DNA of 64,000 bases from Hyunsoonleella pacifica. GTDB lineage: Bacteria > Bacteroidota > Bacteroidia > Flavobacteriales > Flavobacteriaceae. The first letter of the stretch is position 1, and each line of letters starts with the position of its first letter. This document shows positions 34,649 to 42,967 of the stretch, piece by piece. The notes beneath the pieces were generated by a model. It had not been told where the DNA came from. It saw only the letters and a program-made list of their open reading frames with translations, and made no database searches. A program made the translations under genes and the position numbers. The stretch covers positions 620,001-684,000 of the forward strand of contig NZ_SIRS01000002.1 in NCBI RefSeq assembly GCF_004310335.1. Reading direction: 5' to 3'.

Positions 34649-35829
34649 TTAAAAAATATTTTTAAATTTACGGGGGGGCTTCTTTGAAATATCCCGAAGT
34701 TCAAATTGTATTTTTCTATCCTTACCATCTGCAAAAGTTATGAACTCCCCTTGTTTTAATCTAAAAAACACATCAGCTCTTCGTTTTGAAATGTAAAACG
34801 TTTCCTTTTTGAAATTCTTCTTGAAGTGCTCAACAGTTTCCTTATCAGTCATCTTGGATGTGTTACCAAATAATTTTGAAAAGTATTTTTAACGAACTAC
34901 ATAATCCAGATTATTTTCATATAAGGTTAATGAAAAAGCCACCATTTCTTCTACCGAAAGTGTTTTCTTTATGTGAATATAATCGGTTTCACGAATCATC
35001 TGAACCATATCCTCGAATTGCTTATTGTGCTCAATATGCCACTTACGAGTTTTCCTTTCGTTGATTTTTACAATTTGCTCTTCAGGTGTACACTCTGCCA
35101 TTGTTCTATTGGCTCTTTTGCGGAATTGTATGCTTCAAATTCTTCCTTGTAATTCAATCGCTTCTTCAAATTCAGCTTGTAGCTAATCTTCAGAATAGTC
35201 ATAATTTTGGTATTCAACCTTAATTGTTTCTATAGTAGGTTCAATTGGTTCTTTAATGATTTCAACATCATCCAGAAGATATACTTTCAATCCATTTTTT
35301 TCTAATTGCGATATAATGAGCTGATTATTTTCGTTATCTGCCTAATACTTTCGAATTTCAGGAATCAACAGCACATTATCTTTCTTCGAAGTCTCAATCA
35401 GGTTCAGAAACGACTTATTTTTCTTCGTTTCATAACAAGCTGATTTTGTACAAACCATTTTACCATCTCCAAACAAATTGTCTTGATTTGAGGTATTGAA
35501 TGGACATTTTGTATAAGTACCTACTTTTGATAACAATTTTTCATCGTTTCCAGCATCATTTGCTGTTCCTCTGGCTCGAAAAGTGCAACACCTACTCCTA
35601 ATGAAATCGTCATTTCGTCTTTACAGACAAAAACTTTAAAACCTTCAATTAGACCTGCTAACTTCAAGCGTTGTCTTACAAAGTTATCTGTTCTTTCCAA
35701 CCGTTTCGAAATCTCTGTAGGTAAATATTTTCACTTAGGAACGCAATCGCTTCAGCTTCTTCAGTAGGCTCAACATCTTGTCTTTGTAAATTTTCAATGA
35801 TTTGAATTTCAAAAACATAATTGTTCTTG
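34649..35829 (-). pseudogene. ParB-family partition protein, fragmented
   Basis: Read leftward, several broken frames together give a Bacteroidota mobile-element ParB. They include 'VFEIQIIENLQRQDVEPTEE', 'AEAIAFLSENIY', a HTH/KorB-like part ('RLERTDNFVRQRL' in another frame), and the Cys-rich 'KCPFNTSNQDNLFGDGKMVC' with 'CYETKKNKSFLNLIE' (35342-35536). Further left are 'MAECTPEEQIVKINERKTRK' (34889-35101) and 'MTDKETVEHFKKNFKKETF' (34649-34852). At least three frameshifts or stops separate them. The N-terminal nuclease-like ParB domain is missing, replaced by integrase sequence at ~35830. Such ParB genes belong to plasmids or integrative conjugative elements. No relaxase or conjugation gene remains. 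Confidence 0.75.
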
Positions 35830-36277
35830 TATTCCTTTTTTATAAAACGGTCAAGGTACTTTTCAGTTGCACTATAGTTCTTTACAGTTCCTGGCGCAAG
35901 TTTTTCTAATTCGTTCTCTCTATGATATTTTACAAGGTCGTTACAGGTTAAAACCGCCTTATCCTTGCCTAAATAACATGATTTAATTACCTGCGCCGTA
36001 ATTATCCTACCTTCATTTTAAGTTGTTTGTAGGCTACTTTAATTTTGGAATTTACATCATCAAGAATTTCATTAATATATTTTACACTTTTTGCCCTCCC
36101 TCTGGCCTTACTACCTACTGTAGTTGACAAATGATCTTCTAAAACCGCCTCTTTGGTACTTAAATCCACGGGAATACTATCTATCCAGATACGTGCATAG
36201 ATTGAAATGGTCTCATCTTTTCTAATTGAAGACTTCTTCAACAAAAAATGGATATTGAATGTGTGTGTAATTGTCAT
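35830..36277 (-). pseudogene. Tyrosine-type integrase, N-terminal fragment fused to ParB debris
   Basis: The first 91 codons (from ATG 36277) give the Arm-type N-terminal domain of a Bacteroidota tyrosine recombinase: 'HTFNIHFLLKKSSIRKDETI' followed by 'SIYARIWID', and ending 'KVAYKQLKMKVG' at a stop near 36002. After a frameshift the frame continues as integrase: 'ITAQVIKSCYLGKDKAVLT', 'YHRENELEKLAPGTVKNYSA', 'TEKYLDRFIKKEYKN' (SAM-like core-binding domain). At ~35830 it passes without a break into ParB sequence. The whole catalytic domain (R...HxxR...Y) is gone, so the recombinase is dead. The gene lies 212 bp from tRNA-Pro and reads away from it, the usual place for an integrase that used this tRNA. 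Confidence 0.8.
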
Positions 36278-36485
36278 TACTTTCGTTTTTAATTAAAAAA
36301 TTAGTTAAAACGAAAGTCAAATACGGGCTTTGAACTATAAATTCAGGAATTTATTTTCTAAAAAACAGGACGCTAAATAAGACACTAAGCGATATAATCT
36401 CAAATGGAAACAAAAAAACCAATAAAAATGTATTTTACTGGTTTTCATTTGTTTACGTATCTAAAATTTTATTTTGATACCCTTT

Positions 36486-36501
36486 TGTCGGGGTGGCAGG
36501 A
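36486..36501. repeat. Putative right att site within the tRNA-Pro 3' end
   Basis: The sixteen bases tgtcggggtggcagga cover the last 13 bases of the tRNA-Pro gene and 3 bases beyond, and match 1419-1434 exactly in the same orientation. Confidence 0.65.
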
Positions 36502-36562
36502 TTCGAACCTGCGACCTCCGCGTCCCAAACGCGGCGCGATAACCGGGCTACGCTACACCCCG
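36489..36562 (-). tRNA. tRNA-Pro(TGG)
   Basis: On the minus strand: acceptor CGGGGTG pairs with CACCCCG, and the anticodon loop reads TTTGGGA (anticodon TGG). The T arm has the GGTTCGAATCC-type sequence ('aggattcgaacct' on the plus strand). Length is 74 nt without an encoded CCA. C at position 1 is usual for bacterial tRNA-Pro. It is the proposed integration target of the island to its left and lies 73 bp from tRNA-Ser. Confidence 0.95.
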
Positions 36563-36635
36563 GGTTGAGCGTTTTAAAAATGTAAACATTTCTAGTAGAA
36601 ATCCATACTCAGTAGAATTTCAAAACAACCCTTGC

Positions 36636-36718
36636 GGAGAGACCGGGATTCGAACCCGGGCAACACTTACGCGTTGACAGATTAGCAATCTGCTCCATTA
36701 CCACTCTGGCACCTCTCC
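36636..36718 (-). tRNA. tRNA-Ser(GCT)
   Basis: On the minus strand: acceptor GGAGAGG/TCTCTCC, anticodon arm CAGATT-GCT-AATCTG (anticodon GCT, AGC/AGU codons), a class II variable arm (tcaacgcgtaagtgttg) and a T arm with gggttcgaatccc. Length is 83 nt without CCA. Probably co-transcribed with tRNA-Pro. Confidence 0.95.
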
Positions 36719-36816
36719 TATTCTTTTTTAAGAACTTTCGCAACCTAAAATTTCGGATGCAAATGTAAATTAAACATTATAAGAACGCAACTATTTAATT
36801 GAATTTTTAATAAAAA

Positions 36817-38865
36817 TTATTCAGGATATTCTATACGCAAATGGTAAATATTTGCAAGCTTGTGTTTTAGCACTTTTTTAATGGCTTGTATTTCCTTAAA
36901 AGTAATATTAGCATTTAAAAACTGCTCCTCGTCTATTTGCTTGTTAATAATGTTTTCTACAAATGCATCAATTTTTGTTGATGTTGGATTCTTCAAGCTT
37001 TTAGAGGCTGCTTCTACACTATCACACATCATCAAGATGGCTGTTTCTTTACTAAAAGGTTTTGGTCCTGGGTATCTAAATAAGTCTGCATCGATTTCGG
37101 CATCAATCTCTTTTGCTTTCCTATAAAAATAATAAACAACACTAGTGCCATGATGTGTTCTAATAAAATCAATAACCCTATCTGGTAATTTATATTTTTT
37201 AGCTATTTCAATTCCATTTATTACATGATCTGTTATTATTCTAGCGCTTTCGCTTGGCAATAATTCATCATGCGGATTAATTCCTGTGGATTGATTTTCA
37301 GTAAAATAATTAGGATTTACCATTTTACCTATATCATGGTACAAAGCACCTACCCTAACCAACATGGCATTTGCTCCTATTTCGTTAGCTGAAGCTTCGG
37401 CCAAATTAGCGACGTTTAGTGAATGATGAAATGTCCCCGGCGATACATTAGATAATTCTTTTAAAAGCTTTGTATTAGTATCTGATAACTCTAAAAGTGA
37501 TACGTCTGATACTAATCCAAATAGTTTTTCGTAGGCATAGATTAATGGTTGTACAAATAATGTGGCTAGTCCACAAAGAATAAACAATAAAAACGTTGTT
37601 AAATCTATAGTTTCTACACTTCCTTCATGAATCACGAAAAACGCAAAATAGGCAATGATGTAAATTAATGTTATTTGTCCAACAGAAATAAACAAATTTG
37701 CTCGTTTATATAACTCTGAAACAGTTAATATGGTTACTATACCAGCAAGAATTTGTAAAAACATATACTCATAGCTATTAGGAACTATAGAGCCTAATAA
37801 TAATACCGTAATAACGTGAGTAAACATACCTAAACGTGCATCAAAAAATGCTTTTAAAACAAGAGGTAGCATACATAAGGGCACTACATATAAATATTCT
37901 GAATTATAATTTACTACCATTGTGGTAATAAACACCATTAATAGTATGTTGAAAAAGATAAAAGTAACCTTAGTATTATTCTCAAAAACTTCAACCCTAT
38001 ATTTCCTTAAAAACAGAAGTAACATCAACAATGCTAAAGCAACTAGCAATGTGTATGCAAATAAAATCCAGTTGTAGTTGGCTTCATTCCAAACTTGCGA
38101 TTCATATTCAGATTGAAGCGATTTTAATTTTTGAAATTTATCGCCTTCAACCACCTCTCCTTTTGAAATAATTAATGTACCACGCTCTACACTACCACGC
38201 GTGAAGGATATAGTACTTAATTCATTTTGAAGTGACTTTTCTGTAAATGATTTATTATAGGTAAGGTTTGGCTCAATAATATCAAAAAATAACGATGTGA
38301 ATTTAGGGATGTAATTATTTAACCCTTTGGCTTCAAGTTTCCTTTCAATAAAAGATTTTACTTTATCCTGTTGAATCAAACTACTATAAACTGTATTTTG
38401 TTGCTTTACATTCCCGCTTATAATTTCAACTAATCTGTTTTCCTTAAAAGTATAACTATCAGATAATATTCCAAAAGTGTATAAATCCTCTAAAACACGT
38501 TTTCCAGAATCATTTAGTATATTAAGATTAGTAATTGTTAATGAATCAGAAAACACGCTTAAAAACGAAGTTTCGTAATCATGAAGCGCTTTTGTTTTAA
38601 CGGTTTCATCTAAGTCAAAATATAAAGGAGATTGACTTTCTATAGATTTACGTTCATTGTTAATTTCTTCTTCAGACTTCTTTATGGCAAAATCAAAAGG
38701 CGCCAATAAATTTTCAGATTGCCAAGGTTTTCCTTTTTCAAAGTTATACTTAAATTTTCCACTTTTTGGAAATAAATACACTATTAAAAATGTGGTGCAT
38801 ACAAACAATAAAGCTTTATATATTAACGAATGATTTCTATACAGCTTATTTATAAAGTCTTTCAT
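36817..38865 (-). CDS. 7TM-HD domain phosphohydrolase (PgpH-like)
   Basis: A 682-residue protein. N-terminal transmembrane helix (~15-33), a large periplasmic 7TMR-HDED-type domain to ~265, seven transmembrane helices at ~270-455, then a cytoplasmic HD domain. The HD ligands are visible: 'GTFHHSLNVANLAEA' (His ~480), 'LYHDIGKMVNP' (HD ~512-513), 'THHGTSVVYYF' and 'MMCDSVEAAS'. The family includes PgpH, a c-di-AMP phosphodiesterase, which regulates osmotic and wall homeostasis; in the Bacteroidota it is a single-copy conserved gene. Nothing is missing from the motif set. It is a chromosomal flank gene just right of the tRNAs, reading towards them. Confidence 0.9.
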   Translation of the reverse strand: MKDFINKLYRNHSLIYKALLFVCTTFLIVYLFPKSGKFKYNFEKGKPWQSENLLAPFDFAIKKSEEEINNERKSIESQSPLYFDLDETVKTKALHDYETSFLSVFSDSLTITNLNILNDSGKRVLEDLYTFGILSDSYTFKENRLVEIISGNVKQQNTVYSSLIQQDKVKSFIERKLEAKGLNNYIPKFTSLFFDIIEPNLTYNKSFTEKSLQNELSTISFTRGSVERGTLIISKGEVVEGDKFQKLKSLQSEYESQVWNEANYNWILFAYTLLVALALLMLLLFLRKYRVEVFENNTKVTFIFFNILLMVFITTMVVNYNSEYLYVVPLCMLPLVLKAFFDARLGMFTHVITVLLLGSIVPNSYEYMFLQILAGIVTILTVSELYKRANLFISVGQITLIYIIAYFAFFVIHEGSVETIDLTTFLLFILCGLATLFVQPLIYAYEKLFGLVSDVSLLELSDTNTKLLKELSNVSPGTFHHSLNVANLAEASANEIGANAMLVRVGALYHDIGKMVNPNYFTENQSTGINPHDELLPSESARIITDHVINGIEIAKKYKLPDRVIDFIRTHHGTSVVYYFYRKAKEIDAEIDADLFRYPGPKPFSKETAILMMCDSVEAASKSLKNPTSTKIDAFVENIINKQIDEEQFLNANITFKEIQAIKKVLKHKLANIYHLRIEYPE

Positions 38866-38992
38866 GTAAAGAGGATAATATTGTCAAATGTAATAAATTC
38901 TATGGGTTATAGAGAATCTTATAATCCAATTAATCCCTATATTATCAACTAAAAATTGATTATTTTCGCCTTATTAATTTTAAACTAAAATT

Positions 38993-40171
38993 ATGAATTC
39001 AGATGTTGTTATAGTATCTGCAGCGAGAACGCCTATTGGTAGTTTTTTGGGTGCTTTATCAACTGTACCTGCCACCAAATTAGGTTCTGTTGCTATTAAA
39101 GGTGCTCTAGATTATGCTAATTTAAAGCCAGAAATGATTGATGAAGTATTTATGGGTAATGTAGTGCAGGCAGGAAATGGGCAAGCACCAGCTAGGCAAG
39201 CTGCTTTAGGTGCTGGAATTCCTAATACTGTACCTTGTACAACAATAAATAAAGTTTGTGCTTCTGGAATGAAAGCTGTGATGCATGGAGCTCAAGCTAT
39301 ACGTTTAGGAGATGCTGAGATAGTAGTTGCTGGTGGTATGGAAAATATGAGTTTAATTCCGCATTACCTTTATGCAAGAACTGGAACTAAATTTGGACCA
39401 TCTACTCTAATAGATGGTTTACAACGTGATGGTTTAGTAGATGCTTACAACCAAAATGCAATGGGAGTTTGTGCTGATGCTTGCGCTAACAAATATGAGT
39501 TTTCTCGTGAGGATCAAGATACTTATGCTATTACATCATACAAACGATCTGCTGCTGCGTGGGAAGCAGGAAAATTTAAAAATGAAGTAGTCCCTGTAGA
39601 AGTACCACAGCGCAGAGGCGAACCTATAGTTGTTGATACAGACGAAGAATTTACAAAAGTAAAATTAGATAAAATACCTAGCTTACGACCTGCTTTTACT
39701 AAAGATGGCACCGTTACCGCTGCGAACTCCTCTACCATTAACGACGGCGCTGGTGCTGTGATTTTAATGCGTAAAACAAAAGCAGAAGCCTTAGGGTTAA
39801 AAGTTTTAGCTACTATTAGAAGTTACGCTGATGCTGCACACGAGCCTGAATGGTTTACAACTGCACCTGCAAAGGCATTACCTAAAGCATTAGCGAAAGC
39901 TGGTATCACGCAAGACGATGTAGATTATTTTGAATTTAATGAGGCATTTTCAGTTGTAGCGTTGGCTAACATGAAAATTTTAGGACTATCTAATGATAAA
40001 GTGAATGTTAATGGTGGAGCAGTATCATTAGGGCATCCTTTAGGTTGTTCTGGTGTTAGAATTTTAATTACTTTACTAAACGTTTTAGAACAAAACAACG
40101 CCAAAGTTGGTGCTGCTGCTATTTGTAATGGCGGTGGAGGTGCTTCTGCTATGGTAATTGAACGCAATTAA
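38993..40171 (+). CDS. Acetyl-CoA C-acetyltransferase (thiolase)
   Basis: A 392-residue thiolase of the usual length. The nucleophile Cys is in 'INKVCASGMKAV' (~89); the other signature blocks are 'NEAFSVVALANMK' (~317), 'NGGAVSLGHPLGCSG' (His ~347) and 'AAICNGGGGASAM' (Cys ~378). It catalyses reversible condensation or cleavage of acyl-CoA and acetyl-CoA, in beta-oxidation, ketone-body or branched-chain catabolism; which direction dominates cannot be told. There is no 3-hydroxyacyl-CoA dehydrogenase partner beside it. The downstream NlpC/P60 gene starts 4 bp after the stop, so they share a transcript. A near-consensus -7 box (tattttcg) lies about 30 bp upstream of the ATG. Confidence 0.92.
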   Translation: MNSDVVIVSAARTPIGSFLGALSTVPATKLGSVAIKGALDYANLKPEMIDEVFMGNVVQAGNGQAPARQAALGAGIPNTVPCTTINKVCASGMKAVMHGAQAIRLGDAEIVVAGGMENMSLIPHYLYARTGTKFGPSTLIDGLQRDGLVDAYNQNAMGVCADACANKYEFSREDQDTYAITSYKRSAAAWEAGKFKNEVVPVEVPQRRGEPIVVDTDEEFTKVKLDKIPSLRPAFTKDGTVTAANSSTINDGAGAVILMRKTKAEALGLKVLATIRSYADAAHEPEWFTTAPAKALPKALAKAGITQDDVDYFEFNEAFSVVALANMKILGLSNDKVNVNGGAVSLGHPLGCSGVRILITLLNVLEQNNAKVGAAAICNGGGGASAMVIERN

Positions 40172-40175
40172 ACGA

Positions 40176-40925
40176 ATGCAATACGGAATTTGTAATTTAA
40201 GTATCGTTCCTTTACGATTTGAAGCATCTGATAAAAGTGAATTAGTTTCTCAGGTATTGTATGGCGAATGGTTTAAAGTACTTGAAAAACGGAAAAACTG
40301 GAGTAAAATCCGATTGGCTTATGATAAGTACGAAGGTTGGATTGATAACAAACAATACCAACATATTGAAGTTGATGACTACAATAGTTTAAACTCAGAA
40401 CCTTTAAAGCTCTCTATGGATTTAGTGGAGTTTATTGAAGATGAACATCAGCAGATTTATCCAATTCAATTGGGCTCTACTCTAAATGGTTTACCTTTAT
40501 TAAAACATGCTTTTGATGGTAACACTTCTACTGGTGTTATAGATAAAAAGAACATTATACAAACCGCTTTTCTGTACTTAAACAGTCCTTATTTATGGGG
40601 TGGTAAAACACCTTTTGGTATTGATTGTTCTGGTTTTACACAAATGGTTTATAAGCTAAATGGCTATAAGCTATTAAGAGATGCTTCACAACAGGCTACA
40701 CAAGGTGAAGCTTTAAGCTTTATAGAAGAAAGTGAGTCTGGCGATTTAGCATTTTTTGATAATGCTGATGGTACGATTATACATGTAGGCATTATTATGA
40801 AAGATAATTACATTATACACGCCCATGGTAAAGTGAGAATAGATAGATTGGATCATTCTGGCATATACAATGTAGATACAAACACGCATACTCATAAGTT
40901 GCGTGTGATTAAAAAGGTAATTTGA
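40176..40925 (+). CDS. NlpC/P60-family cell-wall peptidase with SH3 domains
   Basis: I choose ATG 40176 ('MQYGICNLSIVPLRFEAS'), not the upstream TTG that overlaps the thiolase end, giving 249 residues. Bacterial SH3-like segments occupy ~1-75 ('VLYGEWFKVLEKRKNWSKIR') and a second region follows. The C-terminal NlpC/P60 (C40) domain has 'YLWGGKTPFGIDCSGFTQMV' (Cys ~150), 'HVGIIM' (His ~201) and 'YIIHAHG' (third polar residue). It cuts gamma-D-Glu-diaminopimelate bonds in peptidoglycan stem peptides. No signal peptide is visible, as in several flavobacterial relatives, so recycled muropeptides are a likely substrate. It is translated right behind the thiolase. Confidence 0.88.
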   Translation: MQYGICNLSIVPLRFEASDKSELVSQVLYGEWFKVLEKRKNWSKIRLAYDKYEGWIDNKQYQHIEVDDYNSLNSEPLKLSMDLVEFIEDEHQQIYPIQLGSTLNGLPLLKHAFDGNTSTGVIDKKNIIQTAFLYLNSPYLWGGKTPFGIDCSGFTQMVYKLNGYKLLRDASQQATQGEALSFIEESESGDLAFFDNADGTIIHVGIIMKDNYIIHAHGKVRIDRLDHSGIYNVDTNTHTHKLRVIKKVI

Positions 40926-40949
40926 TATTTTTAAAAGGAAATGATATAA

Positions 40950-41462
40950 TTGAATACACTAGAATCAATAGATCACAATCTTAAACAAATTAAGACCGAA
41001 ATTTATGATAAATGCGCTCTTAAAATTTCGGATTTCCAAACTGAATTAGAAGGTAAAGCTTATCAAGCTTGTCAATTTAAATTAAATGGACGAAGTATTA
41101 TAAGTAGAAATGCTAAAATGACACCAAAAAAAATTGGACAGTTCGTTACATTTTGGAAACGAAATAAAAATGGTGTGATTGAACCGTTTAATGAAAAAGA
41201 CCAAATTGATTTCTACATTGTCAATGTAAGAGCAGAGAATAGATTTGGACAATTTGTTTTCCCAAAATCTGTGCTGATAAATAAAAGTATCATTACAACA
41301 CAGAAAAAAGATGGAAAGAGAGGGTTTAGAGTGTATCCGAAATGGGACATAACTAAAAGTAAACAAGCGCAGCAAACTCAAAAATGGCAATTGAATTACT
41401 TTTATGAAATTAACAATACCACCAATTTAGAAGAAGTTGTTGAATTGTATGATAATTTATAA
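40950..41462 (+). CDS. MepB-family protein
   Basis: A 170-residue cytoplasmic protein matching MepB: 'YQACQFKLNGRSIISRNAKM', 'TPKKIGQFVTFWKRN', 'FNEKDQIDFYIVNVRAENRF', 'GQFVFPKSVLINKSIITT', 'GKRGFRVYPKWD'. In Staphylococcus, MepB is encoded beside the MepRA efflux genes; its function is unknown. The start is TTG at 40950: the only nearby ATG (40941) runs into a stop at once, and an AAAAGGAAA ribosome-binding-like sequence sits suitably upstream. It follows the NlpC/P60 gene by 24 bp and ends convergent with the 160-residue gene at 41518. No efflux genes are nearby. Confidence 0.85.
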   Translation: MNTLESIDHNLKQIKTEIYDKCALKISDFQTELEGKAYQACQFKLNGRSIISRNAKMTPKKIGQFVTFWKRNKNGVIEPFNEKDQIDFYIVNVRAENRFGQFVFPKSVLINKSIITTQKKDGKRGFRVYPKWDITKSKQAQQTQKWQLNYFYEINNTTNLEEVVELYDNL

Positions 41463-41517
41463 AAAGCAGACTTTTTCCAAGTGAAAATTCTAATAACAAA
41501 CTGGAATTACTTAATCC

Positions 41518-42000
41518 CTATAAAAACCTAGAATGCCAACTCTCACTAGCTGGTACTTCCCAATTGTCTTTAAATTCAGCAATATTACTAACCAAATTAT
41601 TAAACACAATAGTGTTTTTTGAAATTGCACGTTGTTTAGCCATTTTCTTAAAATCGGCTAATGGCTTGTAGGCAATAAATTCGCCTTGCTTGTAGGACAC
41701 ATTCATTTTGTCCATTAAATCAACCTTATAGTCCTTTTCTAATTGCTGAATAAAATGCACAGAAGCATCGATAGAACATCCAGTTGCGCTATTTAAGTTT
41801 TGATTTAAACCTATTACTATAAATCGTTTATATTTAAACAGATAACCTGATTGAAGATCGCTGCCATGCGCCGTCCAGTTCTCTATAAAAATATTTAATT
41901 TATCTTCTATCTCATTAATCTCATCTGGTGTAAATGAACGGTTGGCTTGGTATATCCACACTCTAGATTCTTCTGGTAATGTATTAAAATCTACTAACAT
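41518..42000 (-). CDS. Conserved flavobacterial protein, often labelled 'ABC transporter ATPase'
   Basis: A 160-residue soluble protein ('EESRVWIYQANRSFTPDEIN', 'FIENWTAHGSDLQSGYLFKY', 'FIVIGLNQNLNSATGCSIDA', 'SVHFIQQLEKDY'). It contains no Walker A, Walker B or ABC signature, so the database name 'ABC transporter ATPase' carried by relatives looks like an inherited misannotation. The 'GCSIDASVHF' motif is highly conserved in these proteins as I remember them. It follows the Fe-S genes leftward by 33 bp and may be part of that transcript. Function unknown. Confidence 0.75.
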   Translation of the reverse strand: MLVDFNTLPEESRVWIYQANRSFTPDEINEIEDKLNIFIENWTAHGSDLQSGYLFKYKRFIVIGLNQNLNSATGCSIDASVHFIQQLEKDYKVDLMDKMNVSYKQGEFIAYKPLADFKKMAKQRAISKNTIVFNNLVSNIAEFKDNWEVPASESWHSRFL

Positions 42001-42033
42001 TTTGTTGATTTAGGTTGTTGCAATAAATTAAAA

Positions 42034-42819
42034 CTAAAAAGAATTCGCAATTAACTCAGCTACATCTAATACTTCAATATCTGCTTCTTTCTCTTTTGCT
42101 TTTACGCCATCAGTCATCATAGTATTGCAATATGGACAACCCGTAGCTATAATATTAGGATTGGTTTCTAAGGCATCTTCGGTTCTTAAAACATTGATGT
42201 CTTTATCTCCTTTTTCTGGTTCTTTAAACATTTGTGCCCCTCCTGCTCCACAGCATAAAGCTGTATTTTTGTGACGTTTCATTTCTACTAAATTGGCTTT
42301 AGTATTTTGTAGCACGTCTCTTGGTGCATTATACTCATTATTGGCACGTCCCAAATAGCAGGGATCATGAAACGTAATGCGTTTACCTTTATAAGTGTCT
42401 CCTGATACTTTTAATCTTCCAGAGGCAATTAGTTCTTTTATATATTGCGTGTGGTGATACACCACATAATTACCACCTAAACTTGGATATTCATTTTTAA
42501 TACAATTGTATGAATGCGGATCGCAGGTTACTATTTTTTTAATGTCGTAACCATTTAGCAACTCGATATTCATAACGGCTTGCATTTGAAATAAAAACTC
42601 GTTTCCTGCACGTTTTGCTATATCTCCTGTACTACTTTCTTCTTGTCCTAACACAGCAAAATCTACATTTGCAGCATTTAGAATTTTAACAAAAGCCTTA
42701 GTTATTTTTTTAGCACGATCATCATAACTTCCTGCTGAACCTACCCAAAATAATATTTCAGGTTGCTTACCTTCAGTCATGAATTCTGCCATTGTTTTTA
42801 CTTTGAGTGTTTCGCTCAT
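42034..42819 (-). CDS. CCG-domain (Fe-S)-binding oxidoreductase subunit (HdrB/LutA-like)
   Basis: A 261-residue cytoplasmic protein with the two CCG-type cysteine motifs of HdrB/GlpC/LutA proteins: 'VTCDPHSYNCIKNEYP' and 'HDPCYLGRANNEYN' in the first half, and 'ALCCGAGGAQMF' plus 'ATGCPYCNTMMTDG' in the second. Such domains bind an unusual [4Fe-4S] cluster for disulfide or quinone redox chemistry. It lies downstream of the gene for a membrane b-type/4Fe-4S partner (437 residues), so the two form a membrane-bound electron-transfer complex. The electron donor and acceptor are unknown. The gap between them (~150 bp) holds an interspersed repeat. Confidence 0.88.
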   Translation of the reverse strand: MSETLKVKTMAEFMTEGKQPEILFWVGSAGSYDDRAKKITKAFVKILNAANVDFAVLGQEESSTGDIAKRAGNEFLFQMQAVMNIELLNGYDIKKIVTCDPHSYNCIKNEYPSLGGNYVVYHHTQYIKELIASGRLKVSGDTYKGKRITFHDPCYLGRANNEYNAPRDVLQNTKANLVEMKRHKNTALCCGAGGAQMFKEPEKGDKDINVLRTEDALETNPNIIATGCPYCNTMMTDGVKAKEKEADIEVLDVAELIANSF

Positions 42820-42885
42820 AGTGTTTGTTTTTAAGCTATAAATAAATTTATAAATGCCTTTTTATTTTGACGACGGATTTGCGTT

Positions 42886-42960
42886 AGGGATTGAGGCATT
42901 TGTTGAAGCTCCTCGCAGAGAGCGACTGCCGAAAGCCCGACCGCGCCTTAGCGTGGTAAC
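42886..42960. repeat. GC-rich interspersed intergenic repeat
   Basis: A GC-rich block in the AT-rich gap between two Fe-S genes, running from 'gcgttagggattgaggc' through 'cctcgcagagagcgactgcc' and 'gaaagcccgacc' to 'taacgccc'. The ends (gcgtta / taacgc) are inverted. It resembles the 'GCGTTAGGGATTG...GAAAGCCCG' intergenic repeat I recall from many Flavobacteriaceae. Only one copy is in this window, so repeat status rests on memory of the family. Confidence 0.5.
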
Positions 42961-42967
42961 GCCCTAA

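Larger units (their letters stand above)
1419..36501. mobile_element. Predicted tRNA-Pro-integrated genomic island, probably immobile
   Basis: The 16-mer tgtcggggtggcagga occurs at 1419-1434 and again, in the same orientation, at 36486-36501, where it is the 3' end of tRNA-Pro(TGG). Past the 16-mer the copies stay related for a few bases ('attcgaa' against 'atttcgaa') and then diverge. This is the pattern left when a tyrosine recombinase inserts into a tRNA 3' end: intact tRNA at one junction, a displaced 3' fragment at the other. A tyrosine-integrase fragment lies 212 bp from the tRNA and reads away from it, as expected. The cargo is a polymorphic-toxin locus, toxin/immunity remnants, an envelope-gene operon and ParB debris, while both flanks are ordinary chromosome. 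The integrase is broken, so mobility is probably lost. That everything in between entered as one event is inference. Confidence 0.65.

Noticed and set aside
40158-40175. TTG start of the NlpC/P60 gene
   Set aside because: It overlaps the thiolase end and adds six residues with no family support; ATG 40176 fits better.
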